A stretch of DNA of 64,000 bases from CAYOZN01 sp964408455 (GTDB lineage: Bacteria; Planctomycetota; Phycisphaerae; UBA1845; UTPLA1): NCBI GenBank assembly GCA_964408455.1, contig CAYOZN010000001.1, positions 248,001-312,000 on the forward strand, given 5' to 3'. The notes under the pieces are model-generated. The model saw only the letters and a list, made by a program, of their open reading frames with translations. It had not been told where the DNA came from and searched no databases. Of the stretch, positions 8,485 through 14,972 are shown piece after piece (position 1 is the first letter of the stretch; each line of letters opens with the position of its first letter). Position numbers and translations under genes: made by a program.

Positions 8485-9200
8485 ATGCAGTCATGGACGC
8501 ATACGACAGGCGCGCCCGGTTCTATCCGATGGTGATTGTCCTGCTGCCCGCACTTCTCGGCGCCGCGTCCTGGATGCCTGCTGGAATCGAGCTTCCGGGA
8601 ATCGCCGGCGGTACGGTCGTCACACTTGCAGCCGCGGCCTTCCTCGCCCAACTCGCACGCGACCAAGGCAAACGGCGCGAGAAGGAGCTCTTTCGGCTAT
8701 GGGGCGGAAGACCGTCTGACCGGGCTTTGTCATACGCAGGCCGATTCTTCGCAGACGCAACGCTAGCCCGCTGCCATAAAAAGCTCATGGCGCTTGATCC
8801 AGGCCTCCACCTTCCACCGTCCAGGGAATATGAGAAGGAGCACGCCAAGGAGTCCAAGGCCGCGTATGCTGCGGCAACGGACCTACTCGTAGCTCGAAGC
8901 CGGGATAAGGAGAGATTCGCGCTCCTCTTCAAGGAAAACACCAGCTACGGATTTCGCCGGAACCTTTGGGGGCTCAAGCCAATCGGAATCCTGACCACCG
9001 CGCTTGGAACCGCCGCCTGTATGGCGAGGATCATCCTTCAAGCCACAGCTCATGCCCCAATTACGCCTGCCCCAATCGTGGGCGCAGTCATTTCTGCCGT
9101 GTTGCTCCTAATCTGGTGCATTCGGATCACGCCAGAATGGGTTCGGATTCCAGCCGACGGTTATTCCAAGCATCTCGTGGAAGCGAGCGAGCATCTCTGA
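8472..9200 (+). CDS. Four-helix membrane protein, third gene of the ubiquitin-like operon
   Basis: 242 aa. The start overlaps the E2-E1-JAB gene by 13 bases and follows GGAGGAG, so the two are translationally coupled. Two hydrophobic helices occur near residues 17-37 and 43-60, then a charged cytoplasmic-type segment of about 110 residues (KREKELFRLWGGRPSD, KEHAKESKAAYAAATD), then two helices near 177-193 and 200-216. The family is not recognised. In anti-phage conjugation and CBASS operons the last gene is often a membrane effector, so a pore or membrane-disrupting role is a reasonable hypothesis; a sensor or anchor is equally possible. Confidence 0.7.
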   Translation: MSALDAVMDAYDRRARFYPMVIVLLPALLGAASWMPAGIELPGIAGGTVVTLAAAAFLAQLARDQGKRREKELFRLWGGRPSDRALSYAGRFFADATLARCHKKLMALDPGLHLPPSREYEKEHAKESKAAYAAATDLLVARSRDKERFALLFKENTSYGFRRNLWGLKPIGILTTALGTAACMARIILQATAHAPITPAPIVGAVISAVLLLIWCIRITPEWVRIPADGYSKHLVEASEHL

Positions 9201-9295
9201 GAGCCCGCAACCCACATCTCGGGCAAGGCGAACGCCCCGACAAGATTTGGCAGACACTGTCTGCACAATTGCTCCGCAGGTTGCTCAGCCTGCGG

Positions 9296-9649
9296 CTACG
9301 CCGCGGCCGAGCGGCCCGGGCCAATCCGTCCGACGATTCTGCACCGGGCCGCCGGGCTCAGCCGCTCGAAGGGGACATGAACCGCCGTGTATTCACAGAT
9401 TTTTACGAGGATGAGCGAATCGCCGTTTGGCTGCTGCTGCCAGGTCACGTCGACTTCCGGCGTATCCAACTCGATGAGCCGGCTCAAGAGCACTGCCTTC
9501 GCGTCGTAAGCGGCGCTTCGAATCGAGCGGCCTTTGGATCTCTTGGCTACCCGATTGACCGTGTTCACCGCCTGCGCCAGTAGTTCGAGCCCCTCTCGGT
9601 CAAACTCATCCGCAATTCCGCCGCACGTCGAGCTGATCGTCGTCGCCAT
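9296..9649 (-). CDS. Small conserved-looking hypothetical protein
   Basis: 117 aa with a strong ribosome-binding site (GGAAGGAG, 5-6 bases before ATG). The sequence is soluble and mixed alpha/beta in appearance: an N-terminal helix (EFDREGLELLAQAVNTVNRV) and a strand-rich middle (EVDVTWQQQPNGDSLILVKI). No family was recognised. It sits between the ubiquitin-like operon and the AbiE pair, convergent to the former, and ends in a Gly/Ala-rich tail. It is too far from the operon's strand and promoter to be called a member, but a small protein here deserves testing as a conjugation substrate. Confidence 0.55.
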   Translation of the reverse strand: MATTISSTCGGIADEFDREGLELLAQAVNTVNRVAKRSKGRSIRSAAYDAKAVLLSRLIELDTPEVDVTWQQQPNGDSLILVKICEYTAVHVPFERLSPAARCRIVGRIGPGRSAAA

Positions 9650-9844
9650 AATCGGTCTCCTTCCGTCCGCTGCCGACCACCGGCGTTGCGGACGTAGATT
9701 GACCGGTCAGGACTCCGGTTTTTGTCACGACGACTTCGCTGAACACGTAAAACGCCCTGTGCGGCAGCAAGAACATGGGGGTGGAGCGATACCCAAAGGT
9801 CCAAAGAATTTGGACCTTCATGCAAATTGCCGGCGGCGACGGCC

Positions 9845-10603
9845 TCAATCGAGGCGATAAAACGCCTGCAGCCCGGCAAGAACCTCGTTCACCGTAAAGC
9901 CCGTAATGCCGAGCGATTTGAGATCGACCCCTTCGGAGGCTATGTCGCCGAGAAACTTGCGCAGGTCGCGCTTAATGCTGTCGGGCACCGCAGGGGCAAG
10001 GTCGGGGTCGATGATCTGATAAAGCCGGAAAACGTCATTCCTGTGCTTCTTGACCGACTTACCATCCACCGGTTCGCCGCCGTCCTTGCGCCGTTTCAGG
10101 TCGATCCAGGCACGGACCTTCATGGGAATGAGATGTTCCGCCCCGACCAGGGGAAGCCCATCCCGCTCCGTCCTGCCTGCCCGAATGAATTCGTAGTAGT
10201 CGTCCTCCAGGAGGATTGCAGAGAGGCTGGAGACTTCCTCGTCCATGGGAAGCGGCGTCAGGTGGCTTCCCGGCGCGATTTGGAGTGCGTCGGGTACACG
10301 TGAAAACAACTCCAACATGAAGGGGTAGTTTGAGTCGCTGGGTTTCTGGAAGCGATAGAATTGCTTCCGGCCCGTCGATGATTGCTGCAACGCATACCCG
10401 CCGGATTGCACAAACGTCCAGAACGCCTGCACGAATGCGGGGTCGAGGGCTTCAACGCAAAGGACGATGTCGAGGTCCTTGGTGGCGCGAAACGCAGCGC
10501 CGGCCGACGTCATGAGCAGGTCGCAGGCGGCACCGCCGATGAGCAGAAAGCGGTCGGCGTAGTCGCGGAAGTGCGTGCGAAACAGGTCCAAGCCGATTAC
10601 CAC
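9845..10603 (-). CDS. AbiEii-like nucleotidyltransferase, putative toxin
   Basis: 252 aa, GTG start overlapping the antitoxin stop by 7 bases (GTGGTAA). The N-terminus carries a polymerase-beta-type nucleotidyltransferase motif: FLLIGGAACDLLM followed by ATKDLDIVL, i.e. GG...DxD, as in AbiEii/DUF1814 proteins. AbiEii toxins transfer nucleotides to RNA targets and abort phage infection in some systems. The gene partner, strand and overlap match the usual AbiEi-AbiEii order (antitoxin first). Exact substrate is not visible. Although it lies 0.6 kb from the ubiquitin-like operon, it is on the other strand with its own promoter. Confidence 0.75.
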   Translation of the reverse strand: MVIGLDLFRTHFRDYADRFLLIGGAACDLLMTSAGAAFRATKDLDIVLCVEALDPAFVQAFWTFVQSGGYALQQSSTGRKQFYRFQKPSDSNYPFMLELFSRVPDALQIAPGSHLTPLPMDEEVSSLSAILLEDDYYEFIRAGRTERDGLPLVGAEHLIPMKVRAWIDLKRRKDGGEPVDGKSVKKHRNDVFRLYQIIDPDLAPAVPDSIKRDLRKFLGDIASEGVDLKSLGITGFTVNEVLAGLQAFYRLD

Positions 10604-11583
10604 GGGAGCTTCCTCATCATCTCGTCGAGTGCGGATTCAACCCGCTCGTCGTTGGTGCCTCGCAACGACAGATACAGGGACAATGGATCGACCCGATCTT
10701 CGTCGGAGAATAGCGCCGGTCGATAGCTCCAGACCTCAAGCTCCACCGCATCGGCGTCGCGATCAGGCGCCATGACCGTCTTGTGTCGCTGGCGCAGGCT
10801 CTTCCAGTCGGGTCGGCTCACGGCGAGGACGGCGTGCGCGGGTGGCGCCAGCATGCTGTACTCCGCCAAGGCGGAGAGTCCGGCACGCAGTGAGATTGCA
10901 ACCGGCTTGAAGCGCTGGATGAAGTGCCGCGTGGTGACGGGGCTTCGCATCAGTGGTTCTGCTTTCGTCCACAGATCCCGTTTTTTTTCCGAAAAGCGCA
11001 GGCGACGTTCACGCCCGTTCACCGAGATTTCGCCGAGCTTGAGGGCCTCCAACTCATCGAAGGCGCGCGTCAGGGTCATGGGCGAGTATTTCAACCGCTT
11101 GGCCAACATCGTCGGAGTGAGAATGTCGCCTGGGTCGCGCAGCAGGGCATGGATGACCAGCGCCTGCGTGGCGGGGCTGAGCGTCCGGCGTTCGGAGTGA
11201 AGCCCCTTGAAATGTTCGCGCAGGTCGAGCCCGAGCATCGGCAGGTACAATTGATTCCCCGGCACGATGAAGGGCACTTTCTGCTCGATCAACCGCTTGC
11301 GGTTGTAGGCCGTGACCTGCCGTCGCACGTAAACCACGGCCGCGTCGCCCGATTTCTGTCGAAGCAGATCCAGGTGCTTGCGCAGAATGGCCGGCGACCG
11401 CGCGTCCGGGTGGGCATCGACCATCAGAAGGCAGCGCGTCCCCAGGACCGTAATCTCTGCATACGTGTAGTGCTCTTTCAAGAGGTGCGGCAGACGCTCG
11501 CCGCCACGCCAAGGGCGGTAAGCAACCTTGATGCCCAGCGTCTCCTGGAGGTATCGCTCGAGTTTTTGGAGTTCAACACGCAC
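10597..11583 (-). CDS. AbiEi-like winged-helix antitoxin
   Basis: 328 aa from GTG 11583. This start is chosen because AGGAAGG lies 5 bases upstream and because a promoter (11615-11643) covers the earlier TTG and ATG options. The N-terminal half reads like a degenerate nuclease/MmyX-type fold (LLMVDAHPDARSPAILRKHL, AAVVYVRRQVTAYNRKRLIE). A winged helix follows (LSPATQALVIHALLRDPG, TPTMLAKRLKYSPMTLTRAF). AbiEi-type antitoxins bind operator DNA upstream of their own gene and neutralise AbiEii. The partner gene overlaps its stop. Family assignment rests on architecture and pairing. Confidence 0.65.
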   Translation of the reverse strand: MRVELQKLERYLQETLGIKVAYRPWRGGERLPHLLKEHYTYAEITVLGTRCLLMVDAHPDARSPAILRKHLDLLRQKSGDAAVVYVRRQVTAYNRKRLIEQKVPFIVPGNQLYLPMLGLDLREHFKGLHSERRTLSPATQALVIHALLRDPGDILTPTMLAKRLKYSPMTLTRAFDELEALKLGEISVNGRERRLRFSEKKRDLWTKAEPLMRSPVTTRHFIQRFKPVAISLRAGLSALAEYSMLAPPAHAVLAVSRPDWKSLRQRHKTVMAPDRDADAVELEVWSYRPALFSDEDRVDPLSLYLSLRGTNDERVESALDEMMRKLPW

Positions 11584-11614
11584 TTTGGCCTTCCTATCGT
11601 CCAATCCGCACCTT

Positions 11615-11653
11615 AACATACGCTCCGTTATCGTGCATTTCAAGTGTTATCGT
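11615..11653 (-). promoter_or_regulatory. Promoter and direct-repeat operator of the AbiE pair
   Basis: On the minus strand TTGAAA (11643-11638), a 17-base spacer and TATGTT (11620-11615) form a good sigma70 promoter. Two exact copies of GTTATCGT (plus-strand 11627-11634 and 11646-11653, 19-base period) bracket the -35 hexamer, as expected for an autoregulatory operator. Confidence 0.55.
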
Positions 11654-11837
11654 CAGTCCGTGGGACAGGGATAAGCCTTCGCCGGGCTGGGAATGAACGC
11701 CTAATCCACGGGGGCAACCTGACACCGGCGAGCAGCGCCTGCGGGCCAGCAAGGCACGACGGCCAGCTTTCGAGACTGGACGCTGATAGCCGATTCCGTG
11801 GCCGGAGTGCGGTTCGAAGACTGCCAGCTTGCAGAAG

Positions 11838-12227
11838 TTGGTCAGGATTTGGTCAATCGCCCGCGGCTCGACGCGCTACCAGAACCCGAACGGTATCCCG
11901 CCGCTCACAGACCAAGACTGACCAACTACCCCGGCATGAACGGCACTTCTTGGCGGGAAACGGCTCTTTTGCCGCCGCGTTCACCCGGCGGCCCCTCCGA
12001 GCCAGGGTCCCAGCAGGTGAAGATTCGGACGTTTCAGATGTCCGGGCACCGGACGAAGTCCAATCGTGGAATTCGGCAGTCGTCCCAAGCACGGTGGGAC
12101 GGTTACGAAGGACGACTGCCAGCTTGTCGGGTGTGTCGTCAGGCTCCCGAAGCGGGCAAGTTGTTGGTCACTGAGTTGGTCAGTCGCCACCTGATGGTGA
12201 CTTGCTCATCAGGTCTTCAGTGACCAA
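11838..12227. repeat. TTGGTCA repeat field near the element border
   Basis: Exact TTGGTCA occurs at 11838-11844, 11849-11855, 12164-12170 and 12176-12182; the inverted form TGACCAA occurs at 11919-11925 and 12221-12227, with a one-mismatch copy at 11909-11915. Pairs are spaced 10-12 bases, one helical turn, and both direct pairs end in RTCGCC. Such arrays beside an attachment site can be integrase arm sites, accessory-protein sites or iterons. Confidence 0.6.
12189..12214. repeat. Perfect 8-bp inverted repeat
   Basis: ACCTGATG (12189-12196) and CATCAGGT (12207-12214) form an 8-bp stem with a 10-base loop, lying directly between two TTGGTCA sites. No T-run follows, so a protein-binding or recombination role is more likely than termination. 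Confidence 0.45.
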
Positions 12228-12310
12228 GTAACCACTTGCAAACCTCGTTTTCGGCCTAAAAAACGGCCATAACCCGGTACGGCACAAGCACTTGCGGACG
12301 GAGCCGCAAA

Positions 12311-12352
12311 TTCCCAAGCTGGACGTCGTGGGTTCGAATCCCATCGCCCGCT
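12311..12352 (+). tRNA. 3' half of tRNA-Gly(CCC): attachment-site scar (not a functional tRNA)
   Basis: The segment reads as the 3' half of a glycine tRNA: anticodon loop TTCCCAA (anticodon CCC), 3' anticodon stem GCTGG, variable ACGTC, a T-arm GTGGG-TTCGAAT-CCCAT, the acceptor strand CGCCCGC and discriminator T. The matching 5' half (D-arm and 5' acceptor) is absent upstream, where an unrelated hairpin stands. Integrases commonly insert into tRNA 3' halves and leave a duplicated 3' fragment at the far end, so this marks the right border of the element occupying positions 1-12310. Confidence 0.8.
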
Positions 12353-12561
12353 TTAAGACCTACGCCAAGGCCCCCGGTCGTTCAATAGAGGAGTCGACAC
12401 CCGACTGCGTCGGAGATCGGTAGCGGCGGCCGATTGGCGTCTGAGGCATATCCAGGACGAGCGCGGACTTTGCACCATTCATGCTAGTGATGAACGCTCT
12501 TCTGATGCGCTGAAGCGCGCATCGGGCATCGCACTGCTTCTACAACCTTCGCACGGCGAAG

Positions 12562-12693
12562 CTACGCCGCGCCGCCGATCAGGGTTGTGACGAGGGCGAC
12601 CAGCGATTCGACCAAGATCGTCATGGGAATGCTGAGCATGAGGGAAATCAAGTCTCCGAAAGCGGCGAAGAGTAGATCGTTGAGTGCGTTCAT
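12562..12693 (-). CDS. 43-aa hydrophobic small protein
   Basis: ATG 12693 to TAG 12562 encodes 43 residues that are almost entirely one amphipathic/hydrophobic stretch (FAAFGDLISLMLSIPMTILV then ESLVALVTTLIGGAA). AGAGGA lies about 11 bases upstream, a somewhat long spacing. The composition is that of a single-pass membrane peptide, and such a clean hydrophobic frame is unlikely by chance in GC-rich DNA. It lies between the att scar and the beta-barrel gene on the same strand as the latter. Function unknown; type I-toxin-like or membrane-regulator peptide are possibilities. Confidence 0.5.
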   Translation of the reverse strand: MNALNDLLFAAFGDLISLMLSIPMTILVESLVALVTTLIGGAA

Positions 12694-12872
12694 GTCTGTG
12701 CAAGTCCTCTACAGGTTTGGTACTGTTGGCGAGTCCGACTTTCTGCGCTGCCGGGCGTCTGCAGGTCTCGCATCGAAGAGCGCCCTTCCACGCGAACTTG
12801 GTCACGTTGATGATGTTTTCCGCCGGCCACGCCGAGTTCGGCAGCAGGTGAAACACGGATACACTGCGCAAT

Positions 12873-13859
12873 TCAGAAGCGCCACGACAGTCCGACTCCG
12901 CTGAACAGATCGTCCGCTTCCTCGTTCAACCCGATGCCGACCCTGACGTCGGCCTGCAGGTTGTTCGTGATCAGATACGTGAAGCCGCCGTTGAGATAAT
13001 GCGAATCCGCGTTGCCGCGATCGGCTGGATAGAAGCCGAAGTATTCGATGTAGGAGCCGAGTCGATCGGTCAGGGCCGTGGCGACCGACAGCGAGGCAGA
13101 TGTCTGAAAGAAGCGGCCCTGCTCGCTGGTGGGCACGGCAAGGTTCACGTTGCCGGCAATGGCCAGCCGATCGGTCAGGTCGTATGACCACAGCCATTTC
13201 AAAGCAGGGTCGACGTCGCCCGAGCTTTGATCGCCGGCGCCGGAAGGTAGGCTCATTTCGACGATAATGCCCATATCCGGCAGCAGGTCCTGCTGCTCTC
13301 GCAGGTGAAACTTGAGGCCGATGTTGGTGTCGTTGCAGCCATCGGTGCGGTTTTCGACGCGCGTCCAGCGGTCGTCGATCCGTTCCTTGTACATTTCTTC
13401 CGTGTGTGACCAGCCCGGCCAGGCCAGCCGCAGCTCGACGCCATCGGCAAGGCCCAGCCGCAGCAGGGCCTCCGGCCAGGTGTGGTCCTGGGTGCGGACG
13501 CCACCGCCGCTGTCGTAGGTATAGGTGTAGCCGAGCTCGAGCTGACCGCGGCCGCGGGGCACAGTCTGCGTGCTCTCGGTGAAGTCGGGCCGATCGGTGA
13601 CGAGCTCGTCATCGATGGGGGCGGCTGCTAGATCGAAGATGTTCGTGTGCGATGGGGACGACTCTGCGTCGCCAGGAGGATCGACTTTGCCTGGCCCCGG
13701 CGCTGGCGAGTCGCTGGTTTCGACGCGATGGGGTTCGAGGGGTTCGATCTGCTTTGCGGCGGCGGCGGTTGCAGCGGCTGCAAGGCAGGCAATTGCCAGG
13801 ACCGAGCATGCCGAAGGTACTCCCGGAGACGTCGCTGATCTGTGGCAAGGTCGGTCCAT
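12873..13859 (-). CDS. Outer-membrane beta-barrel protein (MetA-pathway-of-phenol-degradation-like)
   Basis: 328 aa. An N-terminal signal region (VPSACSVLAIACLAAAATAAAA) is followed by a Pro/Ser-rich linker and, from about residue 88, the phrase DELVTDRPDFTESTQTVPRG and alternating beta strands (LELGYTYTYDSGG, GVELRLAWPGW), ending in Phe (GVGLSWRF) as outer-membrane barrels do. The DRPDFTE start is typical of the transporter/MetA-like (COG4313-type) barrel family common in planctomycetes. Substrate is unknown. A strong promoter with a palindrome over the -10 lies about 75 bases upstream (13932-13960), so expression is probably regulated. Confidence 0.7.
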   Translation of the reverse strand: MDRPCHRSATSPGVPSACSVLAIACLAAAATAAAAKQIEPLEPHRVETSDSPAPGPGKVDPPGDAESSPSHTNIFDLAAAPIDDELVTDRPDFTESTQTVPRGRGQLELGYTYTYDSGGGVRTQDHTWPEALLRLGLADGVELRLAWPGWSHTEEMYKERIDDRWTRVENRTDGCNDTNIGLKFHLREQQDLLPDMGIIVEMSLPSGAGDQSSGDVDPALKWLWSYDLTDRLAIAGNVNLAVPTSEQGRFFQTSASLSVATALTDRLGSYIEYFGFYPADRGNADSHYLNGGFTYLITNNLQADVRVGIGLNEEADDLFSGVGLSWRF

Positions 13860-13923
13860 GCAACGTTTCCGAAGCCGGTGCGTGAATTAAGGATTACTAT
13901 TCTCCATAACTTAGGCGATATAG

Positions 13924-13960
13924 ATTAGCACATACTAATTCCTGGTCTATCATTTGTCAA
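13924..13960 (-). promoter_or_regulatory. Sigma70 promoter with palindrome at -10 for the beta-barrel gene
   Basis: TTGACA (13960-13955), a 17-base spacer and TAGTAT (13937-13932) on the minus strand. The -10 sits inside the inverted repeat ATTAG-N6-CTAAT (13924-13939), a likely operator. The surrounding 80 bases are unusually AT-rich for this genome. Confidence 0.65.
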
Positions 13961-14309
13961 GGCGTTTGCCGGCTGGAAGTGCGAACTCAGCGAAAGCGTG
14001 TGCGAGACGCGGGAGTATTGGCGGAAAGCAGGACCCGTGAGGGAGCATGCGCCGGACGATGTTCCTGCACTCGAAGACGGGAAACTGGCGAGCCGAAAAA
14101 TTCTCCAGAATTTTTTTCCGATCGCATCGGATATCGCTTCGAACGTTCCAATTCGGCATACTCGTCAGGCGCCTCATGGAAAAACATGGCGGAACAAAGC
14201 GGAACAAGCGACCATCTTGCCGCCACCAGCGGGCGCGCGAAGGGAATATTGCACCGGGAACTGATTCGCCGCGGTCACGGTCAGGGATAAGAATGTACGT
14301 GGCGTGCGC

Positions 14310-14427
14310 AATCCCCCCGGGATTGTGTCACAAACCCTTCGGGGTTGGATGGTGGAGCCGCGTTCTCCCAGGGTAGCCCGGCTGCGCGGGCAACCCCGGG
14401 CTGGAGGACTCGACCCCGTTGGGGTCG
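14310..14427. repeat. Cluster of four GC-rich hairpins (REP-like intergenic repeat)
   Basis: Four perfect hairpins lie in 118 bases: AATCCC/GGGATT (14310-14324), AACCC-TTCG-GGGTT with a stable tetraloop (14333-14346), AGCCCGG/CCGGGCT (14375-14402) and CGACCCC-GTT-GGGGTCG (14411-14427). There is no gene here and no T-run. The arrangement resembles dispersed palindromic intergenic repeats; genome copy number would decide. Confidence 0.55.
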
Positions 14428-14444
14428 GATTACCAGCGGATCCG

Positions 14445-14610
14445 TCAGAGCAGCTCTTTGATGGGCCGCGCCTTCGGGTCCTTTACGATGCGGAAGGGGC
14501 GCTTGTCCGGAGAGTAGTTGGTCTGGGCGTGATCGATGCCGATGGCCTGGCACAACGTGGCGTGGAGATCTCCCACGCGGACCGGCTGCTCCACGGCCTC
14601 GCGGCCACGG
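14445..14610 (-). pseudogene. 3' fragment of a DUF1501 gene (duplicate)
   Basis: The minus strand encodes only the last 55 codons of a DUF1501 protein, from the VRVGDLHATLCQAIGIDHAQ segment to a terminal IKELL and stop. 156 bases (14455-14610) are identical to 22680-22835 in the intact DUF1501 gene; the next codon toward the stop differs (Glu for Asp), and homology ends abruptly at 14610. The rest of the gene is absent. This is a truncated copy made recently or kept identical by gene conversion. Confidence 0.8.
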
Positions 14611-14972
14611 CATCCGGCTCGCGCACGTCGCGGAGATGTTTCGCCTGAATGGCGGCGAGGTCCACGGCGAAATGGCCGCGCTCCGCATCGCGTTTGGCCA
14701 TGTTGCCCGACACCACTCACGTGACACTGATGCAGCGCATATCCATCATCGTCCCAATGGTAAACGACTTTCTCGACGCCCAGCCGTAGCCGTGCCACGG
14801 CACTCGTAGGGCGTCACTCGCTGCAGCAGTCAAGGCTTGTCGGTGGCAGCGCGTGATGGCTTCGGGGTCGTGCGTTGGTCTCGAAGGCTCGCTTCTCCAG
14901 GCAACCAGGAAGGAGCGGGCAGCCGACATGCGGTCGTGAATGTCATGACGACGGCAACCTGGCTCCGACGGT
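14611..14972. other. Decayed sequence of unknown origin
   Basis: Minus-strand frames here carry protein-like stretches broken by frameshifts, for example GHFAVDLAAIQAKHLRDV in one frame and KSFTIGTMMDMRCISV in another. It may be a degraded gene joined to the DUF1501 fragment, but no family was recognised. Confidence 0.35.

Larger units (their letters stand above)
11654..12310. other. Gene-free element end rich in short repeats
   Basis: No convincing gene was found between the AbiE promoter and the tRNA fragment; open frames lack start signals and recognisable sequence. GACTGCCAGCTTG occurs twice (about 11818-11831 and 12112-12125), each followed by a TTGGTCA pair. A perfect 6-bp hairpin (TTGCGG/CCGCAA, 12292-12309) abuts the tRNA fragment. 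Confidence 0.5.

Noticed and set aside
9606..9821. 71-aa minus-strand frame (MKVQILWTFGYRSTPMFLL...) between the small hypothetical gene and the AbiE toxin
   Set aside because: No ribosome-binding site, overlaps the better-supported 117-aa gene start, and no recognisable fold; too weak to list as a gene.
9845..10603. AbiEii-like nucleotidyltransferase considered as the CD-NTase of the nearby E2-E1-JAB system
   Set aside because: It is on the opposite strand, has its own promoter and overlaps an AbiEi-like antitoxin, which explains it better as a TA toxin.
11798..12223. 141-aa plus-strand frame in the element end
   Set aside because: No start signal or family resemblance; spans the TTGGTCA repeat field, which looks non-coding.
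12479..12871. 130-aa minus-strand frame overlapping the 43-aa peptide
   Set aside because: Composition is that of a GC-rich shadow frame and no start signal is present; the smaller hydrophobic frame explains the region better.
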